Positions 14,401 to 24,460 of a stretch of 64,000 nucleotides of DNA are shown here, one piece after another; position 1 is the first letter of the stretch; each line of letters opens with the position of its first letter. Made by a program: the position numbers and the translations under genes. The notes below the pieces were generated by a model. It saw only the letters and a program-made list of their open reading frames with translations. It had not been told where the DNA came from and did no database searches. Location of the stretch: contig CM037463.1 of assembly GCA_021014325.1 (NCBI GenBank), positions 3,467,001 through 3,531,000 on the forward strand, written 5' to 3'. This DNA is from Plazaster borealis. Its lineage: Eukaryota; Echinodermata; Asteroidea; Forcipulatida; Labidiasteridae.

Positions 14401-14449
14401 TTAACAACAAAGTCATCCAAATTATCAAGTATGTGGGCGACATCTTCAT
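5468..14449 (-). CDS. MEGF10/Draper-type EMI and EGF-repeat receptor, amino-terminal part (5 exons, continues 3')
   Basis: Five exons join in frame: 14449-14307, 10834-10730, 7877-7777, 7110-6970 and 5614-5468 (212 residues, open at the 3' end). Each has a GT donor, each internal exon has an AG acceptor, and phases match (2,2,1,1,1). The start at 14449 (a second Met lies two codons on) gives a signal peptide with core YLIIWMTLLLIEAEVITA. Residues about 43-105 form an EMI domain with spaced cysteines (DHAC, YAPC, LFLC, RVCCPGY, TMC) and the motif YKRELRTGYKIQRVCCPGY, close to MEGF10/MEGF11/PEAR1. Two phase-1 exons of 47 and 49 codons then encode EGF/laminin-EGF modules (CLPGSYGINC; CPSDRYGPDCQHRC). 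Proteins of this class are single-pass phagocytic or adhesion receptors; that role is inferred here. No later EGF, membrane or cytoplasmic exon was recognised between 1 and 5467, so the model is partial. Intron 1 contains the telomere-like array. Confidence 0.8.
5730..6294. mobile_element. Family C TTAA element, interrupted
   Basis: Begins after TTAA (5726-5729) with AGGCATCGTACA and resumes at 5931 with GTACACGTTTGGTAATTGGA. The interior matches 7991-8364 (ATCTGGAGCGGTTATGTCCA shared). The right end stops at ACGTGTACGATACC without TTAA, so it is truncated. The interruption is the element at 5742-5930. Confidence 0.75.
5742..5930. mobile_element. hAT-like short inverted-repeat element nested in family C
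   Basis: Ends CAGGGGCGGATCCAGG and, inverted, CAGGCGCGGATCCAGG. The host reads GTACA on both sides (5737-5741, 5931-5935), a target duplication confirmed by the uninterrupted GCATCGTACACGTTTGG at 62240. The interior is G- and pyrimidine-runs with no coding capacity. Confidence 0.75.
6295..6590 (+). repeat. tRNA-Asn-like SINE
   Basis: GGGCTAGAAAGCTCAGTTGG, a GTTAATCC anticodon-loop-like stretch and GGTTCAAATTCCCC, followed by the family tail TTTACCCAGTCAGG. Best copies of the same family read GATAGCTCAGTTGGTAGAGC. Confidence 0.75.
7991..8364. mobile_element. Family C TTAA element, intact copy
   Basis: 374 bp flanked by TTAA at 7987-7990 and 8365-8368. Inverted ends AAGGACTGTATACGTTTGG and AGGGTCTGTATACGTTTGG. 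The TTAA duplication is typical of piggyBac-type elements; it is non-coding and so non-autonomous. Confidence 0.85.
9178..9545. mobile_element. Family B TTAA element
   Basis: Flanked by TTAA (9174-9177, 9546-9549). Ends AGGCACTGAACACGTTTGG and AGGTATCGTACACGTTTGG (inverse). The interior includes a CTTCTTGCAAGAAG palindrome shared with 56179-56546, 58002-58374 and 62239-62590. Confidence 0.85.
9713..9792. repeat. hAT-like end fragment
   Basis: A G-run and CCTCCCCCTTAGTTACGCCACTGA. The right end, inverted, reads CAGTGGCGTAACTAAGG, as at 58935-59145. Only one end is clear. Confidence 0.4.
10003..10203. mobile_element. Family A inverted-repeat element
   Basis: GGGCCCAATTTCATAAAGCT to AGCTCTATGAAATTGGGCCC. 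The 100 bp to its left (9904-10002) also precedes the family A copy at 17304. Confidence 0.85.
11743..11968. mobile_element. Inverted-repeat element (GTACACTGCAAA ends)
   Basis: GTACACTGCAAA at the left and TTTGCAGTGTAC at the right. Inner GGTGTTGTCACAT and ATGTGACAACACC also pair, giving a long imperfect hairpin of about 225 bp. Confidence 0.75.
12547..13450 (+). repeat. Interstitial telomere-like (TTAGGG) array
   Basis: About 0.9 kb composed almost wholly of TTAGGG and near variants (TTTAGG, TTGGGG, TTAGGGG, GTCAGG) in one orientation, with occasional short interruptions. It lies in intron 1 of the EMI/EGF gene. A TTTG-rich run (13467-13515) follows directly. The array is degenerate, so it is old or has expanded locally from variants. 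Confidence 0.95.
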
Positions 14450-15621
14450 CACAACTCGTAAGAAGAAATTCCCAAATGTTGAGGTTGTTCCAACCTTCAA
14501 TCCTTCCTCAATCCAGACCCCCAATGGAAGCCCGATTCCAATAAAGTAGATCCACTGAACAGAGTCAGCAAGTTGAACGTTCGTGCCAATGCCTTCCCCC
14601 CTCTCTGCCAATGATGGCTCGAGGTCCCGGAGCGATAGACACCGGACCAATATATCATAGGTTGGTCTAAAAGTGAACAAAATAAGGTGATTAGTAAGCA
14701 TCTTAAATTTAGCATTCCAGAAGAAAAGCCTTCAGCTTATTTTGATAAAGTAAATTTCCTTTTTTTTAAACTGCTGAAGTTTGGATGATTTTGTTTACAG
14801 AATTTGGACACATCACGTAAGAGTTACCCTATAAAACAACTTTTGAAATTGTCAACTTGACAAATTATTTCGAAATTAAGAAACATTGTAGACTTTGGGA
14901 ATGAGCTAACATTTCCGAATACCTCATTTCTGGTCACGTGACCGTCGAGCCCTTACTGAGACCTTTTTTTTAGACATTGCCAACAAAATCGCTTTGTGTA
15001 TACTGGTAATATTTAGTCTCATTTTTGTTGAACAACTATTTTATGCCGAGAAGACACATTTTCCGTTCCGTGGACGGAATAATAGTTGACGGTTTCGTGC
15101 CAACTTTGTGCACAGGCCTGCAGGTATGTTTCGCGCCCAAATTGGTTTTGCTACTGGGAGGGCACTGTGGGAGCGTGGTTGGTCTCCGACACTGCTCTAA
15201 AATAACACGGCAAACCAATCAAAAGCAGCATATACGATTACTTTTTGGAGAATTGTGGCGTTGGCAGGGGGGGGGATCAAAGAAAACTCACCCAGCTGTT
15301 TCTCAGAGAGAGTGGAGAAATCATTTAGCCGGCTTTCAACTTTGTACTTTCCTTGAACTGCATTGCCGGAGAGAGCAACGGGAAACAGCCTCTGTGTAGA
15401 TCTACCTGTAATCATCAAGTCTAGAACTATATACACCAACCGAACAGAAGGTTGTGTCTTGATGTTGTATTCTATTGGTGCAGTTTATCTTTAAGACGTC
15501 TCTCCTGGGACACGGTGACAAATCTTTAAGGTTCTGAGGGAAAGGGTGACTCTGAGTCACTTTGCGGTTTTCTTCAAGTTTTCTACACGATTTTATTTTA
15601 AGGTGATTATTACCCAGCAAA

Positions 15622-15954
15622 ATGTCAAGGGAATGGAGTGCATACCCATTTGAGACAGCTTCTGAACTATTTTTAGACACAAATGTTAAAGGAGGAAAAA
15701 CAACAGTCTACTGGTTAAAGGTAATCTTGAAAGAACCTGGTGCTAGGGTTTCGGAAGGAAACATAACCTTTTCTTTTCCTGTAAAGATACATCCCCTGAC
15801 AGCCCGGGGTCATTCTTTGAGCAAAACACATCCTGTCCGTCTCTTGACCCACAGGGAAGTTATTGCGATCCACGACTTTGTGCACAACATGATCAAGGTG
15901 TTTGGGTTAATCTTAAGGGAACGTCTCAAGATGAACGTGACGGTAGCCCATCAG
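15622..15954 (+). CDS. Unassigned ORF with exon-like right edge
   Basis: An ATG-initiated frame (MSREWSAYPFETASELFLDT at the start) is open for 111 codons and meets a good donor-like sequence, CAGGAG/GTATGTTG, at 15954/15955. I recognise no family, no matching downstream exon was found, and composition does not separate it from chance. It could be a first exon, a decayed repeat or a random ORF. Confidence 0.2.
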
Positions 15955-16280
15955 GAGGTATGTTGTTAGTCATGGACAAGCCTCATATATCCACCCCTCC
16001 CAAAGCATATACACTATCTTGAAAAAGATTGTGAGATATGCACGCGTCACTTCCAACGACGAATGATGATATGCATCGTCATTATTTCATGAAAAAAATC
16101 TTGTTTTTAACAATCAAAGAGCCTTACATTCGCGTCGCCTTGTTTAATTAAGCAGGTATGACTATCAGAACTGATATCCATGTTGTATAGTTCCGAACTG
16201 CTGATCCTCCGAACGTCCAAACATCGTTCCCAAGTCTGACCTGTGCTAAGTGCATTGAAAAGGCAACGCACATTTATTAA

Positions 16281-16405
16281 AGGAGAACGGCGAGGAAGAG
16301 GTGGGAAGACAAGATCAACAAGTGGACAGGACTAGTTTGCCAACGAAGGGCAGTGGAGGACGTCAGAGACGCATTGTTTACAAGTCATCAGCAGTGGTAC
16401 GCCTA
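16281..16405 (+). pseudogene. LINE reverse-transcriptase C-terminal relic
   Basis: In frame from about 16281 the translation reads RRTARKRWEDKINKWTGL, then AVEDVRDAL, the pattern found at the C-terminus of many non-LTR retrotransposon ORF2 proteins. No other conserved motifs are seen nearby. Confidence 0.55.
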
Positions 16406-16980
16406 CCCTGCAGGTGGAGCATATGCACCTACATACAACAACGTTTTGTTAACCAACTGAAAAACACGAGTCGCAACTCGCACAATCTCTTTGAAACAGT
16501 GGTGTGTAGATCCGTATTGAAAAGTTAGGGAGGAGGGGATAAATAACGTCACATTTACCAGTGAAATTTACTTTCGTATTCGTGGGTACCTATAGGCCCA
16601 ACGCATTTTCACAGCACAGTAGCTTACCGGTATTCTGAAATGAAATGAATGAAAAACTAGATGTGAAAGAGGAAGGGGGGATGACATTTAAACCAGAAGT
16701 TTCGTATTTTGTCGTTGTTCTTTACTTTCTATTCTTTGAAATGTCTTTAGAATAACATGTGGCCCTGCTGTAATGACTGCCTGGTCAGTAAGTGAAGGAG
16801 ATCAACGAGCTCTTTTCTAAAAAACCAACGTCCACCTGTTTGAAATCCCGTACCGAAAATTGACATTTTTAGCACTAAGTGACAGAGCCAAAGCCGGAGC
16901 CAAAGCCGGTGCCTAAGCCGAGGCCGTAGTTTCCAAAAGTTTCCATTTGAAGCCACCCCTAATCCCTCATTACTAAAACA

Positions 16981-17177
16981 GGGCCCAATTGTATAAAGCC
17001 TGCAAGCACATAAACTTGCTAAGCACAGAAAATGTTTGCTTAGCTAGAAAACAGGTTACCAGCCAAAATGACATCAAGTTTACATTGTGCTGCCACTGGT
17101 TCCCAACTCATCAGTAACTTAGCAAAGAAATTTGCTAAGCAGTATTTTCTGCTTGACAGCTTTATGAAATTGGGCCC
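16981..17177. mobile_element. Family A inverted-repeat element
   Basis: GGGCCCAATTGTATAAAGCC to AGCTTTATGAAATTGGGCCC. Confidence 0.8.
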
Positions 17178-17303
17178 TCAATTGGGTTCACAACAGGTGT
17201 TAGACACATTTTTAGGGTCAGACTAATTATCAAGACATGTTTAGTCAGGCTTTCCTTTACACGATGATGTCTTCTGACCATCTGATGACCAGATTTCCCG
17301 ACT

Positions 17304-17880
17304 GAGCCCAATTCATAGAGCTGCTTAAGCACAAAAAGTAGCTAAGCACAACCAAATTATGCTCACCAGAATAAGATTACCAGTCAAAAATACCATGTCA
17401 CATGTACAATCTGTGACTGGTATCCTGCGTATTTTTGCTAAGCAGAAAATGTTTAAGCAATATTTTGTGCTTAAAGACAGTGGACACTATTGGTAATTAC
17501 TCAAAATAATTATTAGCACAAAACCTTACTTGGTATCAAGTAATGGGGAGAGGTTGGTAGTATAAAACGTTGTGAGAAACGGCTCCCTCTGAAGTGGAGT
17601 AGTTTTCGAGAAAGAAGTAATTTTCCACGAATTTGATTTCGAGACCTCAAGTTTAGAACTTGAGGTCTCGAAATCAAGCATCTATGAAAGCACACAACTT
17701 CGCGTGACAAGGGTGTTTTTTCTTTCATAGTTATCTCGCAACTCCGACGACCGATCGAGCTCAAATTTTCACAGGTTTGTTATTTTATGCATATGTTGAG
17801 ATACACCAAGTGAGAACGCTGGTCTTTGACAATTACCAAGAGTGTCCACTGCCTTTAAGCTGCTTTATGAAATTGGGCCT
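17304..17880. mobile_element. Family A element interrupted by a family B element
   Basis: Left arm GAGCCCAATTCATAGAGCTG. The right arm is split at TTAA: GTGCTTAA (to 17474) and TTAAGCTGCTTTATGAAATT (from 17855). Removing 17475-17854 and one TTAA restores a normal copy. Confidence 0.85.
17475..17854. mobile_element. Family B TTAA element nested in family A
   Basis: 380 bp with TTAA at both sides (17471-17474, 17855-17858). Ends AGACAGTGGACACTATTGG and, inverted, AGGCAGTGGACACTCTTGG. Contains a central hairpin, GATTTCGAGACCTCAAG with its inverse. Confidence 0.9.
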
Positions 17881-18560
17881 ATGTTACAAGTTTAAATCTG
17901 CATGCCCGCCCCAAATGTTTACTCAAAGTTTGTCCCAGGTTTAAAGTCTGTTAAGTTTTGAGTTGACGAGAAAATCTTTGAGAAGAAAAACAGAAGCGAA
18001 TGAGCGCATAATGCCTACGAAATGAAATTCAAATTGTAGGATCATATCTTGTGAAACAAAACTAACATTTTAAAAGCAAGGAAATTGTTACCATCTGGTG
18101 GGTATTTTTGGAAGGTAAAAAACGCTAAGCGGAAGGAGCATAGTTAAAACAAATTCCATAAGATTGATGGCGTATGCGAACTAAGTGCAACCTCTTCACC
18201 AAACACACCTGTCCCCCTTCACAGGTAAGCCGATCTGCTGTAAATGGTTACGAAGGAAATGTTCACTGACACTACTGGGGATTTTCAGCCCTGCAGTCAA
18301 TATGAAGTGGATAGGAATTTGAACATGGTTTCAGTGCATGAAATGACATACGGCGTTCATGAACTTTTTAAATTATAACAGTGATGACGTCGTCAAAATT
18401 CGCAGTTCTGTACGAAGACAAGTTTAAAAGTGTAGAATTTTTCAATTTCAAAATTTCTTACAAATTTCATCGTGAATTTTTTACTGATAGATGTCAATTA
18501 TTTGAAAAATGTTGTCTGATTTATAGAGGTCATCCTTTAGGTAAGTGATGACGTTTTGGA

Positions 18561-19045
18561 GCCGGTGTGGCAGGAGATTCTGTCCCCCCGGAGATTCTGC
18601 CCCCCCCCCCCCATACGGCGAACTGCGTACAAACTTCTTTTGGTAGCGCCCTCTTTTGAATGTATAAATACATTACATGTTCATTTATTAATCATGGAGG
18701 TGAGCTGCCTCTATGATTTAATTAACGTTCGTTTACACTGCACTACCGGTTTCAATACGTCACACTTCACCCACAGGATAAAGAATTACCGCTGTCTACA
18801 GAGACCATAACCTGTGACATCACATGTTTACAAAAGACTGAGGCCACAGAACCTGCAGTTCATGCAGGTGTCCCAGGGAAATCTGTCCCCCGGAGATTCT
18901 GTCCCCATACGGGAAATTAACGTGGGAAGGAGGAGGATGGTTCAAAAGAGGGCGCTATCAAAAGGAGTTTGTACACAGTTCGCCGTATGGGGGGTGGGGA
19001 CAGAATCTCCGGGGGGGGGACCACAGAATCTCCTGCCTCACAGGC
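18561..19045. mobile_element. 485-bp element with about 100-bp terminal inverted repeats
   Basis: Left end GCCGGTGTGGCAGGAGATTC, right end inverted GCCTGTGAGGCAGGAGATTC; the similarity continues through CATACGGCGAACTG and TAGCGCCCTCTTTTGAA. A third internal GGAGATTCTGTCCCCATACG lies at 18893. No ORF of note; target duplication not clear. Confidence 0.8.
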
Positions 19046-19266
19046 ACAATGTGTACACACTCAAGTGGAAGAAGACATTATCTTATATTTTATGGAAATC
19101 GCACTGTGCGATTTGTATCCACTTTTGATATGAAAAAGGGGGCACATCTCAAAACTTGTCCAGCTGTTACTTTCATAGCTTTTGAACTGACGTTGAAGAT
19201 TATGTAACAAAATGTAAAATTTCCCATAATGGCCAGTGTAGCAGCTCGCCAGTCAAGAAATGTCCT

Positions 19267-20521
19267 GAGCCCAATTTCATAGAGCTGCTAAGCACAACAA
19301 TTTGCTTAGCATGAAATTTCTTCCTTGATAAAAACAGGATTACCAACCAAATTTCCATGTGTTGCATATTGCTTGTTACTGGTATTCAGCTGTTGTTTGC
19401 TTATCCTGAAAATCACTTGGAAATTTGGTTGGTAATCCTGTTTTTATCAAGGAACAAATTTCATGCTAAGCTATTGTTGTGCTTTCGTAGGAGGTCCTGT
19501 TTTCAGGGCGTCCCTGAAATCGATGCAAATCTTTTACCTCTCTGCGCGCGATGTAAACAGTCCCTAGATACAATTTTTGTGGTTTGACTTTCCAAGCAAA
19601 GAGTCTCCTCTCCTTTGACCAAAACTTAGAATTATGTGAGGCTCCACTGGCAAGTTGCACTTGTATTGCAAAAATTTGTGGTATTTTAGGCATTTCTACA
19701 AGGTACAAAAATATGTCATACTGTCGGGGCCATAAAAAAAAATTTGCCCGCCGAAAAAGTTTCATCGAACAATTTTTCAATTCACAATTCACGATGATAA
19801 AATCATGTGACTTAAAATTCTGCTGAGCATTCTGGGGAAAAAAATACAAAGGCTTAAAGAAGCCATGTGCCTTATATCATTTTCTAACAGTCTGGAGAAT
19901 TTTTGTTTAAACCCTCATATCATTTATTATTAATAACATTAAAATTTAAACATTGGCTTGGTGATTCAAATATCACTGTTTATTGATATGCTTTATTATA
20001 AATGTTAAGAAACATAAAAAGATTCAAAACTTTTTAAAAAATCAGATTTGAAAGCCAAGACTTATTGACACTTTTTAATTTTTTTTAATTTTTTTTAGTT
20101 TTTGCAAATTACCATCGTAATTTTTAAAATTAAATAAAAAATATTTTGAATAAAACGAAGAAAACTGCTGGCTATAGAGTCATACACAACGTCTCACAGA
20201 ACACTTGAAGTCACTGCAGATGTTTCTTCTGCGTATGGCTTCACCAGGACACCATACTTTCCTGTTTGCCTCGAAAACAGGTCAAACTCAAAACACGGGG
20301 ACGCTATTGAAGTCATCGAAGATCGGTGCGTGGTGTGAAAGTTTCAATGTCTATCAAGTTTTAATATATTTTTACATACTTCTTATAAACAAAGGAAGGT
20401 AATTAGGGCATCAGTTGATATATGGCATCATTATTTTTTTTTCAATTCAAAGGAAAAGGCATAGTACATCGAAAACCGGACACGGGAGGATATAGCAAGC
20501 AGCTCTATGAAATTGGGCCCT
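19267..20521. mobile_element. Family A-related element interrupted by the unclassified insertion
   Basis: The left arm (CCCAATTTCATAGAGCTGCT) and an unusually long inner inverted repeat (AAAACAGGATTACCAACCAA with its inverse) run to 19485. The right arm TAGCAAGCAGCTCTATGAAA resumes after 20490. Confidence 0.75.
19486..20490 (+). mobile_element. Unclassified insertion element, long copy (upstream of SRP19)
   Basis: A 1005-bp block with the same ends as the copy at 50465-51048, inserted into the right arm of an inverted-repeat element (19267-20521). It includes a perfect short palindrome, TTTCAGGG/CG/CCCTGAAA-type, near the left end, AT-rich middle sequence and no convincing ORF. Its right edge is 140 bp before the SRP19 start codon. 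Confidence 0.65.
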
Positions 20522-20630
20522 GGAATGTACAAGGTCACTCTTTTTGTACTGTGTCATATCAACAAGGTCGCTTGAGGGCGCTATAATACTTTAGTGATTA
20601 AATGCCAATTTACCAACAAGAAAAGGAGCC

Positions 20631-23600
20631 ATGGCACACCACATGAGTGATGATAAAAATCCGGCAATGAAGGAAAGGTAAACGGTTTTTGAAAATATAA
20701 GTACTCTATTATTATAATGAAGAGTGCCTCTCATTGTTGTTCGGTATATTATTATATTTCCTTCATATCGTGTGTATTTAATATCTTCAAAACGAACGTA
20801 GCATATGGGTTAACGTCAGGCCATAAAACTTTGTTTTATCTATTTCGTGAAAAAAAAAATCATCACGAAAAACATCTTTTTGAGAACAATGTGGCATAGT
20901 TTTCAACGTTAAAACTTACTTGATGCGCTGTGTGATTCCCATAATCCTCTGACCTATCTAGTTTTTTTCTGTGTTTTCTAATTTGGGAAAATGTCCGATT
21001 GCCACCCCCGCACTTTGCCAATTTGCCCCTTCCTTGCTTGTGACTTTCTATTAGAAAGTATTTGTTTTTTAAAGAATTGTTAACTTAACGTTTGTTTAAA
21101 TTTACTTCCCTTTTTTAATATTCCTCTTGTCTTGATGAATGGGTAGCTAAAACACTATTTATAGTTATATAATCTACCTTTAAAAAACCCCCCAAAACAG
21201 GCATTTCATCATGGTTGGGCAGGAACAATTTTTTTTTCTTCTCATAATTTCAACACTTTGTTAACATTCATATTGCCTGTTCCTCTCTCTTTATGCAATT
21301 TGTCAACCTTTCTGGACAGGCAAGGAAATAATTTGACCTACGTTAAAGGGAGGTAAAGTGGCAGTGGGACATGGCATTTTTACCCAAAACTGTCAATCTA
21401 TCTAAGTCTAAAACTTACAAAACATTGGATTTTGTAAATAAATCAGTCTCATATCCCTTTCTACATGTTGTTGCGATGATTGCAATAAGAGGGTTACGAT
21501 TAATCACAATAAATAATAGTAACTGGCACTGGTTATTTTGAAGAAAAAAATACTGTATTTTATTATGAACCTCATCATGTAGTGATAAATTTTAGCCTCC
21601 CAGGCTTGACTGATAGGGCTATAATCATAGTGACAATTATTGGAAGTTTTGAACTTCGTTGTTAAACTATTCATTTAAACTTTGCTTCAGATGGATCTGT
21701 GTCTATCCAACCTACATCAATAGCAGGAAGACTCTTCCAGAGGGACGTCGGATTCCTAAAGATAAAGCAATAGACAACCCGACAGTAAACGAAATCAAAG
21801 ATATCTGTAATGCAGCTGGCTTCCAGGTGGTCGTAGAGGTAAGGATAGACTGTGTAGCATTGTCTTGTGTTAATCTAAGATGAACTTAAATAAAGGTAAA
21901 ATATTATTCTACTTTCATGGTATTTTTACCCCGATGATTACCAACTGAATAATCTCATACATGTAGGATTAGTCAGTAGAAATCATCAGGGAAAAAAAGA
22001 TTAGTTTCAAGTCAGCTGATTATAAAGTTTTTACCACTGGCAATCCTCAAAAGAAATATTTCTGTCTAATACCAAAAAAGTCAAGAAAATAGCATTTGTT
22101 CACCAAAAATTATGTGTTTAGTCTCAGTTTCCCTACTTGCAATCGGACAACATGCAAATCCTTTCTCTTTAAAAGCAAGACAATCTGTACACCATGTAGC
22201 GCTAACGAAATGTATTTATGAACAGAGGACTTTATAGATGGTCCCAGGGCTCGATTTCACAAAGCACTAAGACTCATCTTAAGATGAGTTGTTAATATTA
22301 CCGTAGTGATTTGTATTGTGACATCACAATTTGCTTAGCAATTAAGATTGATTTGCAGTTAAGATCAATCTTAGCTCTTTGTGAAATCGGCTCCTGGGAT
22401 TTCCTATGCCATGATTTTTATCTTCTTTGAACTTATTTGATTTTCTTCAGCCTGGAAAGTTTTACCCGCGAGACCAAAACAGAGATCCTTTGTTTCGTGG
22501 CAGAGTGCGAGTTCAACTCAAAAATGAAGACAACACACCTGTGAAAGAACAGTTGCCAAACAGTAAGTGAATAGAAAAACTAACAAAAATCATCTGCATT
22601 GGCAGACCAAAGAGGTGGGGGGGGAGATGAAGTATCAGTTTTTAAAATGCAAGGCTCGAAATTAACACTGGACTGCTGGCCCGAGGCCAGTGTTTTTAGT
22701 GTCGGGCCAGTAAACTTATGACCGGACAAGTCCAGTGGTCTTGTGTTTTTGAATAATAATACCTCAACTCATCTCTAATTTTTAAATGTATGTTAAAATG
22801 TTGACTTAAAGTCTGCTGAGTATGGAAGTTTTACCGATAAGAAAAATGAGATAAATCTTCTCTCTTAGTGCTTGTTCAAACAAAAAAGTTTTATTGTGAC
22901 ACTGTGTAGATAGCTTTTTTTTCGCATTTTGGTTCTTGTCCTGTAACAAATTTTCCGGTCCAGTAAAAGTTTTGTGCTACAAGCCCTGCAGTCTTGTGGG
23001 TTTTTTCCCCAAAATCGAGCCCTGAAATGTGGTGTGTTGTGGCTGAGCGGTTACGAGCACCAGACTCAAGCTCTGGTGTTTCTGATCAGCAGAGTGTGGG
23101 TTCGAGTCCTTAAGCAAGACACTTAACCATTATTGCTTCGTCCTTCGGTTGGGACGTAAAGCCGTAGCTCCCGTATGGTAACATTTATTGATATAAAAGA
23201 ACCCGGTACACACTTATCGCTAAGAGAAGGGGTTTGCCCTGGTGTTTCTAGCAATGGCTGCCGAATGTGCAGCAGCACCTTGTAATTTCCTGATAAGGTG
23301 CTATATAAATTGGTTTCGTAATTAAACAAATTAAAAAAACCAGTCTTAAAATGTTTCAGTTTGTTCAAGCGCCTTGAGTACCATATTGGTAGATAAGTGT
23401 GCTATATAAGACTATTATTAATCAAACGTTACTTTGCAAAATTCATTAATATTACCAACAATAGCGACTGGGGAGTGTTTTGTGTGCAGAATTTGTTATA
23501 AAATTTAAGAAGATAATGATGTAATGAGCCAATTGTGTTCACAGTATCCAGAATTCAGTTTCATGCATTGAAAGTGATACATTGGTACATTTTCCAGGAA

Positions 23601-23792
23601 AGCGCTCATTACAAAAATACCGAATAAACAAATTCTGAATAATCTTTTAAACTTGCAGGAAGATCATTGTTTTTGTACATCAGTGAGATGATTCCCAAAC
23701 TCAAGACAAGACAACAGAAGCAAGGAGGTGGGGCAGAGTCTTCCGCAGGAGGCCAAGACAAAGGGAAGAAAAAGAAGAACAAGAAAAGATGA
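20631..23792 (+). CDS. SRP19: Signal recognition particle 19 kDa protein
   Basis: Four exons, 20631-20677, 21691-21838, 22451-22562 and 23659-23792, join in frame with GT-AG introns and phases 2, 0, 1 to give 146 residues. The family is normally about 144. SRP19 binds helices 6 and 8 of SRP RNA and helps load SRP54, mainly during nucleolar particle assembly. Diagnostic stretches are RWICVYPTYINSRKTLPEGR (start of the SRP19 fold, with the conserved EGRRIP loop), FRGRVRVQLKNED, and YISEMIPKLKTR. The tail is lysine-rich (KGKKKKNKKR, then TGA at 23790). The start is the ATG in GAGCCATGG, a good eukaryotic start context; a second in-frame Met lies four codons later. Introns hold an inverted-repeat element (22246-22397), a 365-bp repeat and a tRNA-Leu-like SINE. 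An AATAAA at 24249 is a candidate poly(A) signal. Confidence 0.95.
22246..22397. mobile_element. Family D inverted-repeat element (SRP19 intron 2)
   Basis: CTCGATTTCACAAAGCACTA to TAGCTCTTTGTGAAATCGGC. Related copies at 26938-27066 and 38049-38189. Confidence 0.75.
22661..23026. repeat. Dispersed repeat with CTCGAAATTAACACTGGAC end (SRP19 intron 3)
   Basis: Contains GGGCCAGTAAACTTATGACC and ends AATCGAGCCCTG. The same blocks occur at 1-344 (inverse), 43313-43608 and 46999-47450 (inverse). Confidence 0.65.
23033..23420 (+). repeat. tRNA-Leu-like SINE
   Basis: TGGCTGAGCGGTTACGAGCA, ACTCAAGCTCTGG and GTGGGTTCGAGTC look like a tRNA-Leu(CAA) body with A and B boxes. The tail (AAGCAAGACACTTAACCATT, GGGACGTAAAGCCG, GTGCTATATAA) is shared with 43085-43310, 45052-45470 and 45957-46380. 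Confidence 0.8.
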
Positions 23793-24460
23793 CGTGGTGC
23801 TTATTCAAAATTTTGCTTTCTTTCTCTTCATTTAAATCTTTGATTCCGTTTGGACGTTTGGGGAGGAACTTCTTGGAGCATTCAAACATGAGTTCATTTT
23901 TTCTAGAGCAGTAAGTTCAATTTCAGTTTTTCAGAAGTAATATTTAAGGGAAAAAAAGGAAATACAGTTGTATTTTTTATTATAGAAAATGGTCATATTG
24001 GTATTCTTAAGCTTATTCTTAAGCTTTGTACTTACCCTGGTAATAATAATCATGGAGACAAGTTTTTTCATTTGTAAGAATGTTGAAGAACAAAGAAAAC
24101 TTTGTCGTTACAAACAACATAATAGTCATTATTGTACTTTTTCAAAATCTGCTGTCACAGATATATTTATAATTCTGGTTCCTCCGACTTTATTGATACT
24201 CTGGGGTTTTTTCCCCCTTGTATTCTCCCATGAAGAATTCATAATTGCAATAAAATTAGTGCATAAAGTACTTCAAACAATAAGTCGATGCCCAAGTAAA
24301 GACTTCATCATGTGCTGCCAGCCAAATGCTAGAACTTTAAAATGCCCGAGGACCAGTCAAAATTCTCTCCAATCCAAGCGGTCTGGCTGCTTGCTACAGA
24401 ATATGCAGTTCAGTGTTGAAATGAAAAGCATCCCTATGAAATATGGACTAATGAAATGAC
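23793..24460 (+). other. SRP19 3' untranslated/downstream sequence
   Basis: AT-rich sequence after the SRP19 stop, with AATAAA at 24249. A 156-codon open frame here (23989-24459) is low-complexity and shows no family signature; I treat it as chance. Confidence 0.45.

Noticed and set aside
14450..14701. Upstream extension of the EMI/EGF first exon to an earlier in-frame Met
   Set aside because: The earlier Met would place about 84 residues before a typical signal peptide; the Met at 14449 gives a normal secreted start. The extension is more likely 5' untranslated or promoter sequence.
23989..24459. 156-codon open frame downstream of SRP19
   Set aside because: It lies in AT-rich sequence after the SRP19 stop, begins with a low-complexity hydrophobic run, spans a likely poly(A) signal and shows no family motif or splice context.
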